A program made the position numbers and the translations under genes. From contig JAPOOH010000123.1 in assembly GCA_026713505.1 (NCBI GenBank), positions 1 to 7,067 of the forward strand: a DNA stretch of 7,067 nucleotides, in the 5' to 3' direction. Shown piece after piece: positions 1-5,776 of the stretch (positions are counted from its first letter, which is position 1; every line of letters begins with the position of its first letter). The stretch comes from Chloroflexota bacterium (GTDB lineage Bacteria > Chloroflexota > Dehalococcoidia > Lucifugimonadales > Australimonadaceae). Below the pieces are notes generated by a model, which worked only from the letters and a program-made list of their open reading frames with translations, was not told where the DNA came from and did not search any database.

Positions 1-138
1 AAGGAGTGAGGTCTGAACAAGGAGTGAGGTCTGCACAAGGAGTGAGGTCTGCACAAGGAGTGAGGTCTGCGAAGGAGTGAGAGGCTGCGAAGGATGAGCG
101 CCATGCAAGGGGTGAGAGTCATGCAGGGGTCTGCTTGC
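1..138. repeat. Tandem array of 18-bp direct repeats, decaying rightwards
   Basis: Units with the consensus AAGGAGTGAGGTCTGCAC start at 1, 19, 37, 55, 72, 90 and 107, with a remnant at 125-138. Units 2 and 3 are identical and unit 1 differs at one base. Units 4 and 6 are 17 bp long, and units 5-7 are increasingly diverged. The array touches the window edge, so it may continue upstream. Every unit contains a Shine-Dalgarno-like AAGGAGTGAG, but no start codon follows at a useful distance in most units. Frame 3 is open from the edge to a TGA at 78-80 and would read as a GVRSAQ hexapeptide repeated about four times, so the left part could be the C-terminal tail of a gene lying outside the window. 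A non-coding tandem repeat is the simpler reading. Confidence 0.85.
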
Positions 139-190
139 AAGGAGAGGGGGACCACTCTCCCTGGCCGCCCTCCCGCGCCTGCGGAGGGGG
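139..190. repeat. Hairpin pair in the fumC upstream spacer
   Basis: Two inverted repeats lie side by side. GGAGAG (141-146) pairs with CTCTCC (155-160) across an 8-nt loop. CCCTCCCGC (168-176) pairs with GCGGAGGG (181-188) across the loop GCCT, with one bulged C. Neither is followed by a T-run, so they do not look like intrinsic terminators. The CTCTCC/GGAGAG theme recurs at 2392-2411 and 6512-6532, which suggests a shared family of palindromic intergenic repeats. Confidence 0.5.
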
Positions 191-216
191 ATGGGCTGAT
201 GCCATGGCGCGTCCAT

Positions 217-246
217 CTGGCAGTGGAGCAGCGGCGGCGATAAGAT
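217..246 (+). promoter_or_regulatory. Weak candidate promoter for fumC
   Basis: CTGGCA (217-222) and TAAGAT (241-246) each match four of six bases of the sigma-70 -35 and -10 consensus and are 18 bp apart. This would start transcription near 253 and leave a leader of about 50 nt before the fumC ATG. The match is weak and such pairs arise by chance, so it is only the best candidate in the spacer. Confidence 0.2.
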
Positions 247-305
247 GATGCACCGAGACCAAGCAGGCGGCCGCGGCCGCCGAGCCGAAGGAGTCGATCT
301 TCACG

Positions 306-1718
306 ATGACGGAAACGAAAGCGTCCCGGATAGAGAAAGACACGATGGGAGAGATGGAGGTGCCGGCGGACGCTTACTGGGGCGCGTCCACGCAGCGCGC
401 CGTCCTCAACTTCCCCATCAGCAACCTGCGCTACCCGCCCGCCTTCATCCACATGCTGGGGCGCATCAAGCGCGCCGCCGCGCGGACCAACGCCGGGCTC
501 GGCCTGCTCGACCAGGCCGTCGCCGACAGAATCGATGCCGCTGCCTCCGAGGTGGTCGACGGGAATTGGGACGAGCACTTCGTGGTGGACCTCTTCCAGA
601 CCGGCTCCGGCACGTCCACCAACACGAACGCGAACGAGGTCATCGCGCGCCGCGCACGCGAGCTGACGCCCGGCGTGAACGTTCACCCCAACGACCACGT
701 CAACATGGCGCAGTCCTCCAACGACGTCATCCCGACGGCAAGCCACCTCGCCGCGGCCGAGGCGCTCAACGGGGAGCTCATCCCTGCCCTCGAACAGGCG
801 CGGGCGGCGCTCGCCGCCAAGTCCGGGGAGTTCTGGGAGATCATCAAGACCGGCAGGACACACCTGCAGGACGCCACGCCCATCCGGCTCGGGCAGGAGT
901 TCGCCGGATACGCCAGCCAGCTCGAGCTGAGCATCGCGCGCCTGCGCCCGCATGTCGAGGCGCTGTCCGAGGTCGCGCTGGGCGGCACTGCGGTCGGCAC
1001 TGGCATCAACGCACACGAGGAGTTCGCGGCGCGCACATGCGCCACGCTCGGAGAGGAGCTGGGGCTGCCGGTCCGCGAAACCTCGCACCACTTCCAGGCG
1101 CAGACCACGCGGGACACGATGCTCGCGGCGAGCGGTGCGGTGCGGGGTGCCGCGGTGTCGCTGCAGAAGATAGCGAACGACCTGCGCTGGCTGTCGTCGG
1201 GGCCTCGGGCGGGGCTGGCCGAGCTGGAGCTTCCCACGGTGCAGCCGGGCTCGTCAATCATGCCCGGCAAGGTGAACCCGGTGATACCGGAGTCCGTCGT
1301 GCAGGTGGTGTGCCAGGTCATCGGCAACGACGCGGCGATCGCAGCGGCGGCGCAGGGCGGCTACCTGGAGCTCAACACCTACTGGCCGGTCGCGGCGTAC
1401 AACCTGCACCAGGCCGTCACGCTGCTGGCATCGGCCACGGCGAACTTCGAGGAGCAGTGCCTTCGCGGCATCAAGGCCACCAGCAAGGGGCCCGACATGG
1501 TGGAGCAGGGGCTGATGATGGCCACCGGGCTGACTCCCGCCATCGGCTACGACAAGGCGACCGCCATAGCCAAGAGCGCGGCCGCCCAGGGGACCACGAT
1601 ACGTGAACTGGCGAAGACGGAGGCCGGGCTCAGCGACGAGCAGTTGGAAGAGCTGCTGGACCCCGCGCGCATGACGGCCCCCGGCATCGTGGAGGGAGCG
1701 TCCGGCGGGGGCGGTTAG
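306..1718 (+). CDS. fumC: Class II fumarate hydratase (fumarase C)
   Basis: This 470-residue protein has the full length of the family. It should interconvert fumarate and L-malate in the TCA cycle as a cytoplasmic, iron-independent homotetramer. Visible motifs are GSGTSTNTNANEV (about 100-112), HPNDHVNMAQSSND (127-140), TGRTHLQDATP (182-192), with H186 as the likely catalytic histidine, and the superfamily signature GSSIMPGKVNP (315-325), with S317 as the likely catalytic serine of the mobile loop. The DLFQTGSGTSTN context favours fumarase over aspartase, where DxYQTGAGTSTN is usual. The stretch NPVIPESVVQVVCQVIGND resembles actinobacterial fumarases more than E. coli FumC. The ATG at 306 is the only usable start: the frame is open back to a TGA at 246 but has no start codon there, and GAAGGAG (287-293) lies 12 nt upstream. 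The tail ends in a glycine run. The main alternative is a related ammonia or arginosuccinate lyase, which is unlikely. Confidence 0.93.
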   Translation: MTETKASRIEKDTMGEMEVPADAYWGASTQRAVLNFPISNLRYPPAFIHMLGRIKRAAARTNAGLGLLDQAVADRIDAAASEVVDGNWDEHFVVDLFQTGSGTSTNTNANEVIARRARELTPGVNVHPNDHVNMAQSSNDVIPTASHLAAAEALNGELIPALEQARAALAAKSGEFWEIIKTGRTHLQDATPIRLGQEFAGYASQLELSIARLRPHVEALSEVALGGTAVGTGINAHEEFAARTCATLGEELGLPVRETSHHFQAQTTRDTMLAASGAVRGAAVSLQKIANDLRWLSSGPRAGLAELELPTVQPGSSIMPGKVNPVIPESVVQVVCQVIGNDAAIAAAAQGGYLELNTYWPVAAYNLHQAVTLLASATANFEEQCLRGIKATSKGPDMVEQGLMMATGLTPAIGYDKATAIAKSAAAQGTTIRELAKTEAGLSDEQLEELLDPARMTAPGIVEGASGGGG

Positions 1719-1750
1719 CAGGGAGAATCAACATCGATGGACAGGATAGT
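1719..1750. repeat. Post-stop repeat, copy A
   Basis: Directly after the fumC stop, GGGAGAATCAACAT and CGATGGACAGGAT (1721-1747) match a segment directly after the peptidase stop (3898-3932). Both copies share the order GGG-GAATCA-CAT-GATG-GGACAGGAT. Copy B has an extra CACAGGTT. The ACAGGATT core resembles a short repeat that is widespread in environmental bacterial genomes (recollection, not checked here). Confidence 0.6.
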
Positions 1751-1752
1751 TG

Positions 1753-1793
1753 CGCGCTGAAGCGCGGGAACGACTTAGGGAAACGGGAACGAC
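1753..1793. repeat. Small hairpin and decamer direct repeat before the GyrI-like gene
   Basis: CGCGC (1753-1757) and GCGCG (1762-1766) form a five-pair stem with a TGAA loop. The decamer CGGGAACGAC occurs twice, at 1765-1774 and 1784-1793, with start points 19 bp apart. The second copy lies 14 nt before the ribosome binding site of the next gene. Spaced direct repeats like this can be operator half-sites, but nothing else supports that here. Confidence 0.35.
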
Positions 1794-1817
1794 GGGGATA
1801 GAAACCAGGAGGTCGAC

Positions 1818-2327
1818 GTGGACTTCGGCATCCAGATAAGGGAGTTCAAACCGCAGAAGGTAGCGGCCGTTCGGGCGAAGACCACCATCAACAAAGTGAC
1901 GCCGAAGGTGGTGCAACTGCTCCAGGAGACGGCGGACTACCTGGAGGAGGTCGGCGTGCAGCCGACCGGGCCCGGCTTCGGGGTCTACTACGAGGTCGGC
2001 GCGTTCCTCGTGGACGTTGAGGTGGGCTACCCCGTGGACGTGGAGGTGGAGGGCAACGGGCGCGTACAGCCGAACTCGCTCCCCGGCGGGAAGTTTGCGG
2101 TCGCCCAGTACAAGGGGCCGCACGAGCAGATAGCGGAAGCGCACCGCGCCGTCCACACGTGGATGCACGTCAACGACGTGCAGTCTACCGGCGACCCTGC
2201 CCGGGAGGTCTACATAACCGACCTCCGCGAGATCGGCGAGGGCGAGGAGTGCGAGGCGGAGTCCGTCTGGCCCATCGTCCACGAGACGCGCGCGGAACGC
2301 CGCCGGCAGCAGCGCGCCAGGGCGTAG
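1818..2327 (+). CDS. Stand-alone GyrI-like / AraC-effector-binding-domain protein
   Basis: The 169-residue product is essentially one GyrI-like (SOUL-superfamily) small-molecule-binding domain without a DNA-binding domain. Visible features are an N-terminal strand of the form IREFKPQKVAAVR (7-19), a helix at about 27-45, a YYEVGAFLVDVEVGYPV segment (57-73), LPGGKFAVAQYKGPHEQI (88-105), typical of the family's P-G-G-x-x-A-x-x-x-x-G-P motif, an amphipathic helix ending HTWM (113-116), and REVYITD (129-135) carrying the usual late Glu. The C-terminus is Arg-rich. Translation starts at GTG 1818, with a near-ideal AGGAGG (1807-1812) five nt upstream and no in-frame ATG nearby. Known relatives bind amphipathic cations, inhibit gyrase (SbmC) or hydrolyse cyclopropanoid genotoxins. 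Which of these applies cannot be told from the sequence. It is probably cytoplasmic and may be co-transcribed with fumC, 99 bp upstream. Confidence 0.8.
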   Translation: MDFGIQIREFKPQKVAAVRAKTTINKVTPKVVQLLQETADYLEEVGVQPTGPGFGVYYEVGAFLVDVEVGYPVDVEVEGNGRVQPNSLPGGKFAVAQYKGPHEQIAEAHRAVHTWMHVNDVQSTGDPAREVYITDLREIGEGEECEAESVWPIVHETRAERRRQQRARA

Positions 2328-2372
2328 CCCTGCGCAAAGGGCATGACAATGCAGTTCGATCTACGCTCACCT

Positions 2373-2521
2373 GCCGCCCTGACGTGCGGCGACCTCTCCC
2401 CCAGGAGAGGTGGGATGCGAGGTTCCTGCCTCCGCAGGAACGACGGGCGGGAGTTCACCCTCACCCGCGGCGCTTCGTGTGCGATCTGCCATCGCGCACG
2501 CCGGACCCCCGCGTGGGCGGG
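2373..2521. repeat. Block of five consecutive hairpins (mosaic palindromic repeat)
   Basis: This 216-bp gap between genes holds stem-loops one after another. GCCGC (2373-2377) pairs with GCGGC (2386-2390). ACCTCTCC (2392-2399) pairs with GGAGAGGT (2404-2411). GTTCCTGC (2422-2429) pairs with GCAGGAAC (2434-2441). GTGTGCGAT (2477-2485) pairs with ATCGCGCAC (2491-2499), with one G-T pair. CCCGC (2508-2512) pairs with GCGGG (2517-2521). The last one runs into GGGAATGACGG, a sequence typical of widespread REP-like intergenic repeats. The block ends only 11 nt before the ribosome binding site of the peptidase gene. No T-runs follow the stems, so they are not classical terminators, although they could stabilise mRNA ends. 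Confidence 0.75.
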
Positions 2522-2543
2522 AATGACGGAGTAAGGAACCACG

Positions 2544-3896
2544 ATGCAACAAGCGATCACCGACCACGTTGACAGCCACCTGGACGAGACGATCGAGGGG
2601 TTGAAGCGGCTCACGCGGCAGCCGAGCATCAGCGCGCAGCGGCTCGGCGTCATCGAGTGCGGCGAGATGGTCGTGGAGATGCTGCGCGACGCCGGGTTCG
2701 ACGCGGGCCTCGTCCCCACCGCCGACCCCGGCTATCCGGGCATCATCGCGGAGCTGAAGGGCGCATCCGACCGGTCGATGCTCTTCTACAACCACTACGA
2801 CGTGCAGCCTCCGGACCCGCTCGACGAGTGGGAGACGCCGCCCTTCGAGCCGACGGAACGCGACGGCTACCTGTACGGGCGCGGCATCTCCGACGACAAG
2901 GGGCCCATCGCGGCCCGGCTCGCCGCCATCAAGGCGGTGCGCGACACGATGGGCGAGCTGCCCGTCACGATCCGCTGGTGCCTTGAAGGCGCTGAGGAGA
3001 TCGGCAGCCCCGGCTTCCACGACTTCGTGGAGCAGAACGCGGAGCGCATCAAGTCGGACGTGTGCATCTGGGAGGGAGGCGGCGTCAACTGGGACGGGCG
3101 TCCGATGATCATGCTGGGGGTGAAGGGCCTGCTGTACGTTGAGCTGGAGTGCCGCTCCGCGAAGACGGACTCGCACTCGTCGTACGCGCCCGTCGTGCCG
3201 AACCCGGCCTGGCGGTTGGTGTGGGCGCTCAACACCCTGAAGGACGAGAGCGAACGCATCGCCATCCCCGGCTTCTACGACCGCATACGCCCGGCGCTTG
3301 AGAACGAGACGAAGGCGATAGCCGCCCTGCCCGACACGTCGCGCGAGTTCTTGCACGACCTCGGCGTCGAGATAGCGGTGGGCGAGGCGTCAGGCGTCGA
3401 GTTCCGACGCCGCCTCATCATGGAGCCGACGGCAAACATCGCGGGGTTCGGCGCGGGCTACACCGGCCAGGGCGCCAAGACCATCCTGCCCGCCGTCGCG
3501 CGCGCCAAGCTGGACTTCCGGCTCGTGCCGAACCAGGACCCGCAGGAGATACTGCGAAACCTCAGGGAGCACCTGGACCGGCACGGATTCAGCGACGTCA
3601 CGATCTCCAGCCTCACGTCGGAGCACCCGGCGCGCACTTCGATAGAGGACCCCTTCGTGCGGCAGGTGGCGGACTCGGCGCGGCGCGTCTACGAGAGCGA
3701 GCCGTACATCGTGCCGAGCATGACGGGCACCGGGCCGCAGCACCCGGTGCAGCACATCCTCGGCGTTCCCGTCGCCTCGTGCGGCATCGACTATCCGGGC
3801 AACCGCATCCACGCGCCGAACGAGAACATCCGCCTGGACTACTTCCGCCTGGGAGTGCTCCACACGGCGGAGCTCATCACAGAACTCGGCGCGTAA
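2544..3896 (+). CDS. M20 family metallopeptidase (dipeptidase / carnosinase-like)
   Basis: The 450-residue protein fits full-length M20 dipeptidases (the ArgE/DapE/ACY1/CPG2/carnosinase superfamily), two-zinc enzymes that hydrolyse dipeptides or N-acyl amino acids in the cytoplasm. The family residues can be traced: H84 and D86 in NHYDVQP, D117 in GRGISDDKG, the general base E151 and ligand E152 in EGAEEIGSPG, E177 in IWEGGG, where other members have Asp or Glu, H211 in TDSHSSYAP, the histidine offered across the dimer, and H423 in NRIHAPNEN. The lid/dimerisation domain spans about 190-310. There is no signal peptide. The ATG at 2544 has AAGGA (2533-2537) six nt upstream. The carnosinase-like layout (DVQPPDPLDEWETPPFEP and HPVQHILGVP) favours dipeptidase over DapE, but the substrate cannot be assigned. 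Confidence 0.9.
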   Translation: MQQAITDHVDSHLDETIEGLKRLTRQPSISAQRLGVIECGEMVVEMLRDAGFDAGLVPTADPGYPGIIAELKGASDRSMLFYNHYDVQPPDPLDEWETPPFEPTERDGYLYGRGISDDKGPIAARLAAIKAVRDTMGELPVTIRWCLEGAEEIGSPGFHDFVEQNAERIKSDVCIWEGGGVNWDGRPMIMLGVKGLLYVELECRSAKTDSHSSYAPVVPNPAWRLVWALNTLKDESERIAIPGFYDRIRPALENETKAIAALPDTSREFLHDLGVEIAVGEASGVEFRRRLIMEPTANIAGFGAGYTGQGAKTILPAVARAKLDFRLVPNQDPQEILRNLREHLDRHGFSDVTISSLTSEHPARTSIEDPFVRQVADSARRVYESEPYIVPSMTGTGPQHPVQHILGVPVASCGIDYPGNRIHAPNENIRLDYFRLGVLHTAELITELGA

Positions 3897-3897
3897 C

Positions 3898-3936
3898 GGG
3901 GGAATCACCATTGATGCACAGGTTGGACAGGATTGG
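3898..3936. repeat. Post-stop repeat, copy B
   Basis: It starts 2 nt after the peptidase stop and repeats the element found after fumC (1719-1750): GGG, GAATCA, CAT, GATG, then GGACAGGAT. An insertion makes it internally repetitive, with ACAGGTTGG at 3918-3926 followed by ACAGGATTGG at 3927-3936. It runs straight into the palindrome at 3943-4030. Confidence 0.6.
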
Positions 3937-3942
3937 GGTTGT

Positions 3943-4030
3943 CATCTTGAGCGAAGCGGGCAATCTCTCGGGCAAGCGCTCGTCAACGCCAACGTTCGCC
4001 CGAGTGATGCTTCGGCTCCGCTCGGCATGA
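3943..4030. repeat. 88-bp imperfect palindrome (MITE/REP-like)
   Basis: The left arm (3943-3979) and the reverse complement of the right arm (3993-4030) align over about 38 positions with roughly 26 matches and one gap, around a 13-nt centre. Both arms begin TCAT, then GAGCG, then AGC, and both contain CTCGGGC, giving a perfect inner inverted repeat at 3967-3973 and 3998-4004. The end sequence TCATCTTGAGCGAAGC resembles a common environmental-genome repeat that begins TCATTCTGAGCGAAGC (recollection). No transposase is present. The element fills most of the gap before the polyprenyl synthase, and its right end abuts that gene's presumed GAAGGGG ribosome binding site (4029-4035). Confidence 0.65.
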
Positions 4031-4049
4031 AGGGGCAAGCGGGTCCGGA

Positions 4050-5090
4050 ATGATGGAGGCGAACGCCGAACAGCAGATCGCCGAACTGGCGAGGCGCTTT
4101 CTGCCCGACGTCGAGGGCTGCCTGCGCGAAGCAATCGCCGAGAGCGACGACCTCGCTCCCATGATGCGCTACCACCTGGGTTGGGAGAACCTGGAAGGCG
4201 CCCCTGCAAGCGGGGGTGGCAAGGCGCTCCGTCCCGTCCTATGCCTGGCGGCATGCGAAATGTCCGGGGGCGACTGGCGCGACGCGCTCCCCGCTGCAGC
4301 GGGGCTGGAACTCGTCCATAATTTCTCGCTCGTCCACGACGACATCCAGGACGGCGATGAGACCCGGCGCGGGACGCCCACGCTGTGGCGCGTCCACGGC
4401 GTGCCGGCCGCGCTCACCGCAGGCAACGCCATGCGCGTCGTCGCGGACCGGACGGCGGACGGGCTCAGCGCCCGCGGGACAGCTCCGGAGGTCGCGCGGG
4501 GCACCATCGCGGAGCTCACCAGGAGATACCTGGAGATGATCGAGGGGCAGTACCTGGACCTCTCCTTCGAGGCCGCCGAGCACGTCTCGGTCTCCGACTA
4601 CCTGGACATGATCGGGCGGAAGACCGGCGCGCTGATCGAGAGCGCGATGCACATGGGAGCGTTGGTGGCGACAGGCGACCCGGCAACGGCTCGCGGGTTC
4701 GGGGAGTGCGGGATGCGGCTCGGACTCGCCTTCCAGGTGCGGGACGACTACCTGGGCGTCTGGGGGGACCCGGCATTCACCGGCAAGGCTGTGGGCGCGG
4801 ACATCCGCAGGAAGAAGAAGTCTCTCCCGGCCGTCTATCTGTTCGACAGCGTGCCGGACGACGAGCGTTCCTGGCTGGAAGAGACATACCGGGCCGAAGA
4901 GATAGAGGGAGAACGGCTGGACGGCGTCATGGCGATGCTCGAACGCCTCGGTGGCGGTCCGTACGTGCAACGCATCGCGGAGGAGCAGGCGCAGCTGGCA
5001 GTCGTCGCAGTGGACGCGCTCGACATCGCTGAGGAGTCCAAGCAGCTGCTGGGTGCGGTTGCGGAGTTCTTCGCGACACGGGACCGGTGA
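4050..5090 (+). CDS. trans-Polyprenyl diphosphate synthase (FPP/GGPP synthase-like)
   Basis: The 346-residue cytoplasmic enzyme condenses IPP with allylic diphosphates. The family landmarks are in order: GGGKALRP (55-62), the first aspartate-rich motif DDIQD (97-101) followed by RRGTPTLW (106-113), EGQYLDL (165-171), RKTGAL (190-195), and the second motif RDDYLGVWGD (231-240) followed by TGKAVGADIRRKKKSLP. The second motif is DDxxG rather than DDxxD, a variant I associate with actinobacterial/Chloroflexota-type short-chain synthases. F92 and S93 precede the first motif by five and four positions, which favours a short (C15-C20) product, but chain length cannot be fixed. The start is ATG 4050 or the adjacent ATG 4053. 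GAAGGGG (4029-4035) is 14-17 nt away, so initiation may be weak. Together with hpnC downstream, FPP supply for squalene is a reasonable inference. Confidence 0.9.
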   Translation: MMEANAEQQIAELARRFLPDVEGCLREAIAESDDLAPMMRYHLGWENLEGAPASGGGKALRPVLCLAACEMSGGDWRDALPAAAGLELVHNFSLVHDDIQDGDETRRGTPTLWRVHGVPAALTAGNAMRVVADRTADGLSARGTAPEVARGTIAELTRRYLEMIEGQYLDLSFEAAEHVSVSDYLDMIGRKTGALIESAMHMGALVATGDPATARGFGECGMRLGLAFQVRDDYLGVWGDPAFTGKAVGADIRRKKKSLPAVYLFDSVPDDERSWLEETYRAEEIEGERLDGVMAMLERLGGGPYVQRIAEEQAQLAVVAVDALDIAEESKQLLGAVAEFFATRDR

Positions 5091-5158
5091 ATCGCGCAGG
5101 ACGACTGCTGTAGACTGCCGCGAACCCCTGCCGGGAGCAGGCACACCGAGGTGAGAGC

Positions 5159-5569
5159 ATGAGCATCGACCTGGGAGCGCTGAACTGGCTGGCCGTCGTC
5201 GTGACGGCGGTTGCCGCCTACGTGCTGGGCGCCGTCTACTACATGGCGCTTGCCAGGCCGTGGATGGCAGCGGCGAACCTCACACGTGAACAGATAGAGG
5301 GGAGCGACAACAAGACGGCGTACGGACTCGCAGCCCTCGCGTCAGCCATCGGAGCGGTGGTGCTCGCCATCCTCATCCAGGCGACAGGCGCGGCGAATGC
5401 GGCGGAGGGGCTGCTGCTAGGCCTCGTCGTGGGCATCATCGTCACGGGAGTAGGGCAGATCCCCAACTACGCGTTCCAGTTCCGGGGCGCGAAGCTCTTC
5501 GTGATAGACGCGGGCTACCCGCTTCTCCAGATGCTGCTCGGGGGCGCGATACTCGGCGCCTGGCAGTAA
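5159..5569 (+). CDS. DUF1761-type four-helix membrane protein
   Basis: The 136-residue protein has four predicted membrane segments at about 8-30, 54-74, 80-103 and 112-134. A polar loop (35-52) lies between the first two. The pattern NWLAVVVTAVAAYVLGAVYY, followed by ARPWM and LTREQIE, matches the N-terminal signature of the DUF1761 family (LGxxWY, then WM and a short polar helix). No enzymatic residues stand out and the function is unknown. The ATG at 5159 has GAGGTGAG (5148-5155) just upstream. The gene follows the polyprenyl synthase by 68 bp, and the gap contains a small hairpin, CCTGC (5127-5131) with GCAGG (5137-5141). Same-strand spacing suggests possible co-transcription, so an association with membrane lipid or isoprenoid metabolism is possible but unproven. 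Confidence 0.72.
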   Translation: MSIDLGALNWLAVVVTAVAAYVLGAVYYMALARPWMAAANLTREQIEGSDNKTAYGLAALASAIGAVVLAILIQATGAANAAEGLLLGLVVGIIVTGVGQIPNYAFQFRGAKLFVIDAGYPLLQMLLGGAILGAWQ

Positions 5570-5584
5570 GGAGAAGGGTCAACG

Positions 5585-5600
5585 CCCGGACCGCTCCGGG
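5585..5600. terminator. GC-rich stem-loop after the DUF1761 gene
   Basis: CCCGGA (5585-5590) pairs with TCCGGG (5595-5600) around CCGC, 15 bp after the stop codon. No T-run follows, so it is at best a weak or factor-dependent terminator. Its position ahead of an A+T-rich promoter-like stretch supports a transcription-unit boundary here. Confidence 0.3.
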
Positions 5601-5634
5601 GCCGCGTATAGGATACTTTGCCTCATTAGACGCC

Positions 5635-5674
5635 GTTCCACTCAGGATGCCGTATCAATAAGCGGTGCTGGAAC
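5635..5674. promoter_or_regulatory. Inverted repeat upstream of the yjbQ promoter
   Basis: GTTCCA (5635-5640) and TGGAAC (5669-5674) are perfect complements separated by 28 nt, and the right half ends 10 nt before the -35 hexamer. It could be a regulator site or a chance match. The surrounding gap (5570-5776) is otherwise gene-free. Confidence 0.25.
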
Positions 5675-5684
5675 GCAAAAGGCA

Positions 5685-5714
5685 TTGACTCGCTCCCACC
5701 TCAAATGCTACGTT
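5685..5714 (+). promoter_or_regulatory. Extended -10 promoter candidate for yjbQ-hpnC
   Basis: TTGACT (5685-5690, five of six to TTGACA) is followed after 18 bp by TACGTT (5709-5714), which is preceded by TGC and so forms an extended -10. The stretch 5601-5730 is about half A+T, clearly richer than the rest of the window. Transcription would start near 5721, giving a leader of about 55 nt before the ATG at 5777. This is the most convincing promoter-like site in the window. Confidence 0.5.
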
Positions 5715-5776
5715 TCTAAGAGTTGTATGAAACTCTGACCCCTCCGATTGTGGACAGGGCCAACGAAGGACAAGCC

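Noticed and set aside
1..138. CRISPR array
   Set aside because: Units are contiguous 17-18-bp tandem repeats without unique spacers, and no cas gene is in view.
249..305. N-terminal extension of fumC reading TETKQAAAAAEPKESIF
   Set aside because: The frame is open back to a TGA at 246, but no ATG, GTG, TTG or CTG lies in it, so the start at 306 is forced.
245..1606. Plus-strand 453-codon frame overlapping fumC
   Set aside because: It is the out-of-frame reading of fumC; the product is a low-complexity Arg/Gly/Ala-rich string without domains.
2367..3356. Long antisense open frame (329 codons) across the peptidase gene
   Set aside because: It is the mirror of a high-GC gene with clear M20 motifs; it has no recognisable domain, its composition is Arg/Val/His-rich as expected of antisense reading, and it runs into the hairpin repeat block.
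4201..4222. Another in-gene repeat copy in the polyprenyl synthase (CCCCTGCAAGCGGGG)
   Set aside because: It only vaguely resembles the hpnC hairpin and encodes the conserved GGGKxxRP motif, so it is native coding sequence.
4239..5144. Antisense open frame (301 codons) across the polyprenyl synthase
   Set aside because: The sense strand has all family motifs over the full length; the antisense product shows none and is a shadow of codon bias.
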